The notes under the pieces were generated by a model. That model had not been told where the DNA came from. It did no database searches and saw only the letters and a program-made list of their open reading frames with translations. A program made the translations under genes and the position numbers. This document shows positions 8,701-15,348 of a stretch of 41,176 bases of DNA, piece by piece (the first letter of the stretch is position 1; each line of letters opens with the position of its first letter). The DNA comes from a bacterium (GTDB taxonomy: Bacteria > Bacillota_I > Bacilli_A > Izemoplasmatales > Izemoplasmataceae), in assembly GCA_018400615.1 (NCBI GenBank), contig JAGYML010000006.1, forward strand, positions 1-41,176, written 5' to 3'.

Positions 8701-9246
8701 TTCATCGACAGTGTCGGTATCGACTTGTTCATGGAGATATTAAAAGAGGAAATTGATAAAGAAAAAGATGATACCTCTAAAGAAAGTTTTGATGAATCGA
8801 AGAGAAATGCGGTAAAAATGCCTGCAAGTCGCTATATCCCAGAAGATTATGTGGATGATGAATCTTTGCGAATCGAAATGCACAGACGAATCAGCGCCAT
8901 AGAGACTTTGGAAGATCTTGGGGATCTTGAAGCGGAATTCGAAGACCGCTTTGGCCCTGTTCCAAGTCAGCTCAAAGCCTACATGCTTGAAAAGCTTTAT
9001 GAACAATTGGCCCTTAATGCGGGGGTGGAACGAATTTTTGATTCCAAAGTGTCCATCACTTTCGTCATAGATCAAACCCATTCAAAAAACATTCATGGAG
9101 AAGCCTTGTTCGCAAAAGCAAACAGTGTATCCAAACATATTTCATTGGCGTATAAACAAGAGAAACTGAGAATAAGCATCGATAAAGGTAAAATCAAACA
9201 AAGCATTCTTGAAACCATCATACCGATACTTGACATATTGGCATAA
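5791..9246 (+). CDS. mfd: Transcription-repair coupling factor Mfd
   Basis: The product is 1151 residues from the ATG at 5791 (after GTGGAGGTCC), a normal Mfd length. A UvrB-like N-terminal part is followed by the RNA polymerase-interacting domain (FIVHYDHGIGRYLGI). The RecG-like translocase has Walker A GDVGYGKTEVA (about 631-641), DEEQ (about 735) and SATPIPRTL. It ends with the arginine-finger region QIRGRVGRS and a C-terminal TRCF domain. Mfd pushes stalled RNA polymerase off DNA lesions and recruits UvrA. It stands alone between two terminators. Confidence 0.97.
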   Translation: MNPLINLLKKKAFFKKIEALLELDTLELSDTNEALNALIIQYVYTHTHKNVLVVNHNLYHAQKTFDGLSRALDDAPLFFPQDEFLTTDMLAMSEDLKFQRLDTVESLLNQEKSLVVTHPTGLLKYLPPKRKFETHTHEYSVGDEIEPEALKKELVTLGYTYASEVEKVGEFASRGSIIDIFPAGYSEPLRLDFFDIEIDSIRKFDVDSQRSKTSIKSFSLFPRSEFFYDETELNTVKNKMNALLNSKTYSQETVDRVKTELNDLENHDEPDRLSRYMGFMYDYQETLSDYLDDPIVIYINYPDIKNAYTGILNDLGDWMVENGDYPSLGFEFIKDLNRLYHYKSVHLNQFRNPDPLPNHLALRTKQSIQYTQNMKMFIKDLKKKDGFATTLISLTNQTRLNTLKEVFEEHTIDFKLLGKKDIPFENKINLVQSDMPYAFEWFDVSLVVLNEASIFEPLEHKPQRKTKKVFKDAEKIKKTEDLKKGDFIVHYDHGIGRYLGIKTMTLNEHTNDYITLSYKGDDTLYIPVENIHLIQKYVAHEGVRPKVNKLGSGDWAKTKQRVRKKAKDIAKHLIELYAKREQAKGFAYSKDPDIMNQFEADFPYEETEDQQKAIEAVKEDMEKPIPMDRLICGDVGYGKTEVALRAAFKAVLDNKQVAYLAPTTILTRQHFYTFKRRLAKHGIKVALLNRFVTGKKQKEFLAGIAKGHYDVVIGTHRLLSKDIDFHDLGLLIVDEEQRFGVEHKEKIKQMKLHVDVLSLSATPIPRTLQMAMTGVKKMSLIETPPKDRYPIQTYVLRRSDHVIKDAIERELGRDGQVFYLYNRVEDIEQVQRTLEKLVPDARIIYAHGKMNRANLERVMQAFLDHKYDVLISTTIIETGIDIQNANTLIVHEADRLGLSQLYQIRGRVGRSNRIAYSYLMYDKHKQLNDEAAKRLQAIKEFTELGSGYKIAARDLAIRGAGDILGTEQSGFIDSVGIDLFMEILKEEIDKEKDDTSKESFDESKRNAVKMPASRYIPEDYVDDESLRIEMHRRISAIETLEDLGDLEAEFEDRFGPVPSQLKAYMLEKLYEQLALNAGVERIFDSKVSITFVIDQTHSKNIHGEALFAKANSVSKHISLAYKQEKLRISIDKGKIKQSILETIIPILDILA

Positions 9247-9247
9247 T

Positions 9248-9275
9248 AAAAGGGCTCATTTTTGAGCCCTTTTTT
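9248..9275. terminator. Bidirectional terminator between mfd and the convergent membrane protein gene
   Basis: An 11-bp stem (9248-9258 with 9263-9273) has a T4 loop. On the plus strand it ends in a T run to 9275. On the minus strand the tail is TTTT followed by ATTAT, so it can also serve the gene ending at 9279. Confidence 0.88.
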
Positions 9276-9278
9276 CAA

Positions 9279-9815
9279 TTATAGCGTTTCAAGTGCATTG
9301 GTTATCTGGATGGTGGATATGATGGTCAAACGCACAAAGTAAAAGTAAATTATTGTGCCTATGAGGTAGTGATGGATTGCGTAGAGATCTCTGGATTCCA
9401 TCGTACTTTTCAGATAACGATGCAAGTAGTGGAAAAAGAAGAAAAGCGTGATGAGCACGGCTGCGCCTTCGAAAATCAGAAAAATTACGTCAATCCCGGA
9501 TTCAATTGCGAACAACGTGTTAATTGAAGGCACTACGATATAGGTGATTGAAATCATGGGGAGCAATAACATGACGAGCAACAATAACTTTGGGAACTGA
9601 CTGATGGTCGCGGTTTTCACTAGTTTTCTTCCAATCAGGAAAAAGACGAGGGGATGGGCGAGTAAAATATAGATATCAATGATGGTCCGTATGATGGACC
9701 AGGTTGATCCTACATCAGAAAGACTTAAAAAAATACCTAAAGCATAGAGAATCAAGGTCAATGCAACTACAATGCCAGTGTAGATGGTTAGGGTTTTATT
9801 GGGGTAGGGTTCCAC
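9279..9815 (-). CDS. Membrane protein of unknown function (five predicted helices)
   Basis: I do not recognise a family. The 178-residue protein is very hydrophobic, with likely helices at about 9-31, 39-61, 75-95, 108-130 and 149-172, and short polar loops. The start is a GTG at 9815, placed 8 nt after AGGAGG; upstream in-frame TTG codons lack a ribosome site. It has its own extended -10 promoter at 9857-9865 and is convergent with mfd. No catalytic motif is visible. It could be a small transporter-like or sensory membrane protein, but nothing in the sequence decides this. Confidence 0.75.
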   Translation of the reverse strand: MEPYPNKTLTIYTGIVVALTLILYALGIFLSLSDVGSTWSIIRTIIDIYILLAHPLVFFLIGRKLVKTATISQFPKLLLLVMLLLPMISITYIVVPSINTLFAIESGIDVIFLIFEGAAVLITLFFFFHYLHRYLKSTMESRDLYAIHHYLIGTIIYFYFVRLTIISTIQITNALETL

Positions 9816-9856
9816 AGCCTTAACCTCCTTTGCGTATCGGGTATATATCAAAGAGA

Positions 9857-9865
9857 ATTATAACA
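9857..9865 (-). promoter_or_regulatory. Promoter of the unknown membrane protein (extended -10)
   Basis: On the minus strand TGTTATAAT (9865 to 9857) is an extended -10, with a weak TTGCGA 16 nt upstream. It lies between the aroQ stop (9901) and the gene start (9815). The gene can thus be expressed apart from the aro operon. Confidence 0.6.
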
Positions 9866-9900
9866 CATTTAAATTTATTCGCAAAACTTAATTAATGCCC

Positions 9901-10341
9901 TTATGCGTCTTGGCTTTCCATAATGGCATCGATGGCCTTTTTATAGCTCATCAGACCTTCGCCCTTGAATGTAGCCTTGCAGGCATCGCGGATTACCGAT
10001 GTGTGTCTAAAGGGTTCTTCCCGGGTGTCGGGGTCGGTGAGATGAACTTCAAATACCGGTAAATCAATGGCTTTGATAGCATCATACAAAGCATAACTGT
10101 AATGCGTGAAGGCCGCCGCGTTGAGGATGACGGCATCAAATCCCATATGGGAAGCATAATGCAGCATATCGATCATGATCCCTTCAAGATTGGATTGCTT
10201 GATATCAACTTGTATATGACGGTCTTCAGCATAGGTTTTCAGATTTTCGACAAGTTCATCATAGGTCATGGTGCCATAGATATCGGGTTCTCTTGTGCCA
10301 AGCATATTCAAATTCGGTCCGTTAATGATCAAGATAGTCAT
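9901..10341 (-). CDS. aroQ: 3-dehydroquinate dehydratase, type II
   Basis: The 146-residue enzyme has the type II signature INGPNLNMLGTREPDIYG, with the catalytic Tyr in IYG. NAAAFTHYSYAL and EVHLTDPDTREEPFRHTSV carry the active-site His and Arg. It removes water from 3-dehydroquinate to give 3-dehydroshikimate, by the trans-elimination route unrelated to type I. The ATG at 10341 follows AGGAGG and overlaps the 3' end of the aroE-aroK gene by 20 nt. It is the last gene of the aro operon. No clear terminator follows. Confidence 0.95.
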   Translation of the reverse strand: MTILIINGPNLNMLGTREPDIYGTMTYDELVENLKTYAEDRHIQVDIKQSNLEGIMIDMLHYASHMGFDAVILNAAAFTHYSYALYDAIKAIDLPVFEVHLTDPDTREEPFRHTSVIRDACKATFKGEGLMSYKKAIDAIMESQDA

Positions 10342-11572
10342 TGATGGCCTCCTTGATTCTTCTCGCGATGATTGTTTCATCCATGGTATTTTTGTGAATA
10401 GTCAGAGTCGCATGGCTTTCATAAAGCGTTTGGCGTTTGGCTTTCAAGGCTTTCAGGTCGTTCATATCCTGTATGAGAGGCCGGTTTTCAAGGCTTTTTT
10501 CTTTCAACAGCGTAAGGTCGAGGTCAAGAAAGATTATGAGACTGTTTTGTTTGAGTGCATGCATGGCTTTGTCAGATAAAACAATGCCACCACCAGGTGC
10601 GATGACCTGACCATGACGTTTCGCAATATCCAACACCTTGTTGACTTCAAGTGCTCTGAAATACGGTTCACCTTTGGTTTTGAAAATCGTTTCTATTTTG
10701 GAACGTTCCTTGCGCTCAATGGACTGGTCTATATCGATGAATGGTTTATCCATTGATTTAGCCATAAGCCTTCCATAATGCGATTTACCACTGAAAGGAA
10801 GGCCAATAAAGACGATGTTGTACAGGTCTTTTTCAAGTGTCGAAAAATGGGTTTCATAAGCGGCTTCAAGTGGGGTGTTGAAAAAAAGTTCCTGAGCATA
10901 AATGGCTTGCCTTAAAAGCATGGACAGACCATTTATATAACGAACCTTGCGGGCTTCAGCTTCCAGCAACAAATTTGTCTTGAGAGGGTTGTAAACCAGG
11001 TCAAAGACAAGTTCCAGGTTCTCAAAAGACCGAAGGGAAAAGGCGAATGATTCTTCGTTGTTGGGGTACATACCTACAGGGGTTGCGTTGATCAAGACGC
11101 TCAGGGAGCTGTGTTGAGTAATCTGTGATAACGGGTACTCCTGAACTTCAGGGTGTCTTGCAAAGACGAATAGATTCGAGTACCCTTCATCGCGCAGGGC
11201 CATGTTGAGTGTTTTTGAAGTCGCCCCGTTTCCAATGATCCCAACGGGTTTATTTTTAGCCTCGGGAAAATTATTGGCGATAAGGGTTCTCAAAGCCTTA
11301 TAGTCAGTGTTGTAACCGACTAGTATGCCGTCTTCATCCACGATGGTATTGACGGCCCCTATTTTTTCAGCGGATGCATCCAGGGTGTCAATATAGGGAA
11401 TGCAGGCCTCTTTATAAGGGTGGGTGACGTTAATCGCCTTGAAAGGCCGTGCTCTGAAAAACGCCTTCAAATCTTCAGTTTCATACAGGTTGTAAGTGAT
11501 TGAGTCATTCAAACGCTCATGAATGACTCTGCTTAAACTGTGACTCAGTGATTTTCCCAAAAGTCCATACAT
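10322..11572 (-). CDS. aroE-aroK: Fused shikimate dehydrogenase (AroE) - shikimate kinase (AroK)
   Basis: This is one 416-residue reading frame with two enzymes. Residues 1 to about 245 are shikimate dehydrogenase: SLSHSLS (substrate serines), NVTHPYKE with catalytic Lys54, NTD with Asp90, NADP-binding GNGATSKT and NGLSMLLRQ. From about 250 on is shikimate kinase: P-loop GLPFSGKS (257-264), FIDIDQSIE, GEPYFRALE, APGGGIVL and the lid ENRPLI. It thus reduces 3-dehydroshikimate and phosphorylates shikimate. The start is the ATG at 11572, 7 nt after GAGGTG; the ATG two codons earlier touches the ribosome site. No stop or frame change separates the halves. Confidence 0.94.
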   Translation of the reverse strand: MYGLLGKSLSHSLSRVIHERLNDSITYNLYETEDLKAFFRARPFKAINVTHPYKEACIPYIDTLDASAEKIGAVNTIVDEDGILVGYNTDYKALRTLIANNFPEAKNKPVGIIGNGATSKTLNMALRDEGYSNLFVFARHPEVQEYPLSQITQHSSLSVLINATPVGMYPNNEESFAFSLRSFENLELVFDLVYNPLKTNLLLEAEARKVRYINGLSMLLRQAIYAQELFFNTPLEAAYETHFSTLEKDLYNIVFIGLPFSGKSHYGRLMAKSMDKPFIDIDQSIERKERSKIETIFKTKGEPYFRALEVNKVLDIAKRHGQVIAPGGGIVLSDKAMHALKQNSLIIFLDLDLTLLKEKSLENRPLIQDMNDLKALKAKRQTLYESHATLTIHKNTMDETIIARRIKEAINDYLDH

Positions 11573-11584
11573 AATCATGCACCT

Positions 11585-11830
11585 CTATTTTTGAAGCTTT
11601 TTGCTGAGTGTGAAAATCTGTGTGTAAAGTGTTTTAATACTCTCGGCATGTGAATGGTTCTCTGCCTTTTTCAAAATGCTCTTTTCACGGTTTGGATGGC
11701 TTACGGCCATGGTTTTTTGCTTCTTGAGTTCACCTACGGCCTTGGTCAGGTCAAAGCGTCTGTCGAGAAGGTCCATGATAGCCTCATCCAGCTCATCAAT
11801 GGCCTGCCGCAATTGGGTTAGTTCATCCAT
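11585..11830 (-). CDS. Chorismate mutase, AroQ (all-helical) class
   Basis: The 81-residue protein matches a stand-alone AroQ-class mutase: LRQAIDELDEAIMDLLDRRF, then AVGELKKQK and a later helix. The N-terminal Arg, the central Arg-Arg-Phe and the Lys of the second segment fit the active-site pattern. It converts chorismate to prephenate for Phe/Tyr synthesis. It overlaps the 3' end of aroC by 13 nt and precedes the aroE-aroK fusion by about 12 nt. There is no prephenate dehydratase or DAHP synthase domain attached. Confidence 0.88.
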   Translation of the reverse strand: MDELTQLRQAIDELDEAIMDLLDRRFDLTKAVGELKKQKTMAVSHPNREKSILKKAENHSHAESIKTLYTQIFTLSKKLQK

Positions 11831-12909
11831 GATGTCCCCTCGTTTCTGAGAGTGAGTTCCAATAAAGCGAAGTAAGCGACAGCATTAATTACTGGCAAGG
11901 CTCTAGGAACTATGCAGGGATCGTGGCGCTTTCCGCTTTCTACGGACACACCTTCATTGTCTTTGAGATTGACTGTATTTTGTTTCTTTCCGATGGATGA
12001 AGTCGGTTTGATGGCGGTCTTGAAGATAATCGGTTCACCGGATGCGATGCCTCCAAGGATGCCCCCCATATCGTTTTTGGTGAAGGTAGGGTGGCCATTG
12101 TCATCCATCACTACTGGATCGTTGCTTTCGCTTCCGTGCATTCTCGTTATATCAAATCCGCGTCCAAAGGAGACGCCTTTGACAGCTGGAACACTGTAAA
12201 GCAAATGAGAGAGTATGCTTTCAAATGAATCGAAAAAAGGTTCGCCTGCGCCCACTGCATCATGGTAAATGACGGTTTCTACCACACCACCTACACTGTC
12301 CTTGTCTTCTTTTGCGGCAAGGATGGTGTCTTTGAATAGTTTTTCATTGTCAGGGTCAATGACAGGGAACTCGCTATCTAAAAGCCTTTGGATGGTGGCT
12401 TCATCCAGAGGTCTATCATATACGGAGGGGTCGTTTTTTGTGTAAATACTGAGCAAGTGCGAGACAACCAGAGCCTTTTTCTTCTCAAGCATCTGTCTGG
12501 ACACTTCACCCAAAATGACCAGTGTGGCTGTCATTCTGCCTGAAAAATGGCCGCCTCCACGCTGGTCGAAATTGCCACCGGTTTTGTGATAAGCCGCAAA
12601 GTCAGCGTGTCCGGGTCGTACACGGCCCTTGGTGTAAGGCGCACTTTTGACATCTGAATTGGGAATGTAAAAGGTTAAGGGCGCCCCTGTTGTTTTTCCA
12701 TCAAGCGTACCAGATAGAATCTCGAAGGCATCCTTTTCTCTTCTTGCTGTGGAGTAAGCATGCTTGGAACGTCTTCTGTCAAGCGCATCCACAATCTTGT
12801 CAAGATCAAGGGGAAAACCAGCAGGAAGGTTGTGGATGGTAATGCCGACCCCTGGCCCGTGGCTCTCTCCGAATATACTGACGTTTATATGGGTTCCAAA
12901 AGTACTCAT
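11818..12909 (-). CDS. aroC: Chorismate synthase
   Basis: The 363-residue protein has the main chorismate synthase signatures: FGESHGPGVG (active-site His), GHADFAAYHKTGGNFDQRGG, GRMTA, GGILGGIASGEP and RHDPCIVPRALPV. It converts EPSP to chorismate and needs reduced FMN. The ATG at 12909 follows AAAGGAGA. Its start lies one base after the aroB stop, and its 3' end overlaps the chorismate mutase gene. An FMN-dependent reductase-like protein is encoded elsewhere in the window, at 18548; any link is speculation. Confidence 0.97.
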   Translation of the reverse strand: MSTFGTHINVSIFGESHGPGVGITIHNLPAGFPLDLDKIVDALDRRRSKHAYSTARREKDAFEILSGTLDGKTTGAPLTFYIPNSDVKSAPYTKGRVRPGHADFAAYHKTGGNFDQRGGGHFSGRMTATLVILGEVSRQMLEKKKALVVSHLLSIYTKNDPSVYDRPLDEATIQRLLDSEFPVIDPDNEKLFKDTILAAKEDKDSVGGVVETVIYHDAVGAGEPFFDSFESILSHLLYSVPAVKGVSFGRGFDITRMHGSESNDPVVMDDNGHPTFTKNDMGGILGGIASGEPIIFKTAIKPTSSIGKKQNTVNLKDNEGVSVESGKRHDPCIVPRALPVINAVAYFALLELTLRNEGTSWMN

Positions 12910-12910
12910 A

Positions 12911-13924
12911 TTAACAATCTCCTTTGATGATACGTTTTATTTCTTCCTCTTCTGTGACCTTTATGAAGCCATTTCCCACCTTTTCAACGTCGATAATGTG
13001 ATAGACGTTGTTGAAAACCTTCTTGTCTTCCTTTATATGGTCGGTGAGGTTGGAAACATTCATGGTTTTCGGAATTGAAAGGTCAAGGTCATACCTTTTT
13101 AGGATGGCGGTTAAATCGTTATAAAACGGTTTGTTTTTAGCCATGAGTTTCATTCCGATTGCGACACATTCACCGTGAAGTAAAGCAAAGTCGCTTTCTT
13201 TTTCAACGGCATGGCCAATCGTGTGTCCATAGTTGAGGGTCTGCCTTTTGCCTTGGTCTTTCAGGTCCCCTTCCACAAAGGCTTGTTTGACTTCCAATGA
13301 TTGACGGATGATGGAAACAATATCCAAATGATTGAAAGGCTTTTTCAATGCTTCAAACAAAGAAGCGTCTCCAATCAATGCGCTTTTTATGACTTCACTC
13401 ATGCCACTGTGCATCTGTCTTTTGTCCAAGGTATCAAGGGTGTTTGGGTCAATGATTACTTGTTTTGGGGTGTAAAATGTTCCAACACTGTTTTTGGCGT
13501 ACTGGGTATTGATGGCAACTTTTCCCCCCACTGAAGCATCCACCATAGAAAGCAAGGTAGTGGGAATGATGGTAAAGGGGATTCCACGTTTGTAAGTGGC
13601 GGCTACAAACCCGCCAAGGTCACTGACAACACCGCCTCCCAGCGCAACCAGGTGGGCACTTCTTTGAATATTGAGGCGTTGCATACTCAAAAGCACTGAT
13701 TCATAAGTAGCCATTGATTTTGAGACTTCACCTTGTTTGACGGTTATCACTTTTTTGGGGTTGAGAAAGGCTTTTACCTTCTCAACATAGATCGAAGGAA
13801 TTCCATCATCCGTTAGAAGAATGTAAGTTGAGGGGGTGTCAAAGAAATCAGATAGCGTATCCATCAAGCCGCGTTCAATGAACACCGGGTAGGAGTTTTG
13901 AACGCCTTTGATATCAAGTTTCAT
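12911..13924 (-). CDS. aroB: 3-dehydroquinate synthase
   Basis: The 337-residue enzyme has ALGGGVVSDLGGFVAATYKRG, then IPTTLLSMVDASVGGK, GMSEVIKSALI and LNYGHTIGHAVE with a metal-ligand His, and HGECVAIGM. It cyclises DAHP to 3-dehydroquinate with NAD and a divalent metal. The ATG at 13924 lies inside the end of aroA (11-nt overlap). It has a weak ribosome site, so expression probably relies on translational coupling. An upstream TTG at 13978 would add 18 residues unlike the family. Confidence 0.95.
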   Translation of the reverse strand: MKLDIKGVQNSYPVFIERGLMDTLSDFFDTPSTYILLTDDGIPSIYVEKVKAFLNPKKVITVKQGEVSKSMATYESVLLSMQRLNIQRSAHLVALGGGVVSDLGGFVAATYKRGIPFTIIPTTLLSMVDASVGGKVAINTQYAKNSVGTFYTPKQVIIDPNTLDTLDKRQMHSGMSEVIKSALIGDASLFEALKKPFNHLDIVSIIRQSLEVKQAFVEGDLKDQGKRQTLNYGHTIGHAVEKESDFALLHGECVAIGMKLMAKNKPFYNDLTAILKRYDLDLSIPKTMNVSNLTDHIKEDKKVFNNVYHIIDVEKVGNGFIKVTEEEEIKRIIKGDC

Positions 13925-15191
13925 CTGAATCGCGTTCTTCACGCTTGATTTTAGCGCCCAGATTTTCAAGGTCTTCAAAAAAATCAGGATACGATTTTTT
14001 TACGTAATGGGCATCAAGAATTTTTGTGGGACGTTTGGCCCATGTAGCGGCTATGGCGCTCATCATGATAATTCTATGATCCTTGTGTCCATCCAATACC
14101 AAATCGTCTGAGGTTTTCAAGGTACCCTCAGTAATGATTGAATCGTCTTCTCTATATATCTTGGTTCCAAACGCCTTGAGATTCTCCATGATGCTGTAAG
14201 CGCGATCGGATTCCTTGTATTCGAGTCTCTTGACGTCATTGATGACACAGCGTTCTTTGCTGAGGCTTCCCATCAATGCGAGGGCCGGAGCTAAATCAGG
14301 ACTGTCTTTAATGGTGGTTTCAAACCCGTTGATTGTCGACTGGCTTGTAGTGACACGTCCATCCTTGAATTCAAGATTGCCTCCGGAATTCTTGATAACG
14401 GGAATCATGGTCTTGTCACCTTGCAGACTTTTCTCATCAAGTGGGGTTACGGTGATACGGCGGTGTTTGAGTCCGGCTACCATGAAGAGGCTTGCTTGGG
14501 AAAAGTCCCCTTCTATCTTGATATCCTTGGATTTGAATTTCTGGTTACCAGGTATTTTATACCCCTTGTCAGCCTTTTCTATGGTAATTCCATAATGATT
14601 GAGTACTTCAATGGTCATATTGATGTAGGGCAGCGAAGAAGGGTTGGTGATTTCTAGAAAAGAATCTTCTTTCAACAATGGCAAGGCAAAAAGCATGCCA
14701 CTGACAAACTGTGAGCTGTATTGACCGTCAATGGTATGATGGCCACTATCCAAAGAGGCTTTCACATGAAGGTTTCCCGCTTCGTCCTTGGATAAAGCAT
14801 CAGGAAAAATGGCATTATAGGGTTCCATTGGGCGTTTGGACAAGCCTTCACTCAGCAAGAATTTCGTAGGCTGTTCGAAAAGCGCCATGACAGGAATAAG
14901 CAAACGGAGTGTAGACGCTGAATCCGTCACGTCCGCTGTGGACATGGAGGTATCGGGTTTTTCAATCCCCGTTACATAAATGGCCTTACCGGATTTTCTA
15001 AAGGACGCACCCAGGGTTTTCAGTGCACGGATGGTCGCTCCGATATCCCGATTGGTTCTAAAGGGCGTAATCTTTGATTCACCTTTTGCAAGAGCCGCTC
15101 CAATCAAAGCACGGTGCAGCATGCTTTTTGAAGGGGGTATTGAGACTTCGCCTTGGAGGTCTGATGGGTAGATTGTAACATCGTAAGCCAT
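13914..15191 (-). CDS. aroA: 5-enolpyruvylshikimate-3-phosphate synthase
   Basis: The 425-residue enzyme has PPSKSMLHRALIGAALAKGE, NRDIGATIRALKTLGA, SASTLRLL (in place of the common GTAMR motif), the LQGDKTM stretch and YKESDRA, and DHRIIMMSAIA near the end. It joins PEP to shikimate-3-phosphate. The STLRLL form resembles class II-like enzymes of Gram-positives, but I cannot call the class firmly. The ATG at 15191 follows AAAGGAG. It is the first gene of the aro operon and has a promoter at 15226-15255, divergent from fhs. Confidence 0.96.
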   Translation of the reverse strand: MAYDVTIYPSDLQGEVSIPPSKSMLHRALIGAALAKGESKITPFRTNRDIGATIRALKTLGASFRKSGKAIYVTGIEKPDTSMSTADVTDSASTLRLLIPVMALFEQPTKFLLSEGLSKRPMEPYNAIFPDALSKDEAGNLHVKASLDSGHHTIDGQYSSQFVSGMLFALPLLKEDSFLEITNPSSLPYINMTIEVLNHYGITIEKADKGYKIPGNQKFKSKDIKIEGDFSQASLFMVAGLKHRRITVTPLDEKSLQGDKTMIPVIKNSGGNLEFKDGRVTTSQSTINGFETTIKDSPDLAPALALMGSLSKERCVINDVKRLEYKESDRAYSIMENLKAFGTKIYREDDSIITEGTLKTSDDLVLDGHKDHRIIMMSAIAATWAKRPTKILDAHYVKKSYPDFFEDLENLGAKIKREERDSDET

Positions 15192-15225
15192 ATTATAAAC
15201 TCCTTTGTAACTTAAAGTTATAAAC

Positions 15226-15255
15226 ATTATACATCATCACACTGTTTTGTGCCAC
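15226..15255 (-). promoter_or_regulatory. aro operon promoter
   Basis: On the minus strand TATAAT (15231 to 15226) is preceded, after 18 nt, by GTGGCA (15255 to 15250), four of six matches to TTGACA. It lies 35 nt before the aroA start and back to back with the fhs promoter. Confidence 0.6.
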
Positions 15256-15283
15256 TATGTGCCATAATCCATTATGAAAGCGT

Positions 15284-15312
15284 TTGAAAAATCCATGGGG
15301 ATGTGTGATAAT
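15284..15312 (+). promoter_or_regulatory. fhs promoter
   Basis: -35 TTGAAA (15284-15289) and -10 GATAAT (15307-15312) are 17 nt apart, and a TG one base before the -10 gives an extended form. It is well placed for fhs, whose start is 37 nt downstream. Confidence 0.75.
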
Positions 15313-15348
15313 AAACACGATATGAAAATATGAAATGGAGGGTTTTAA

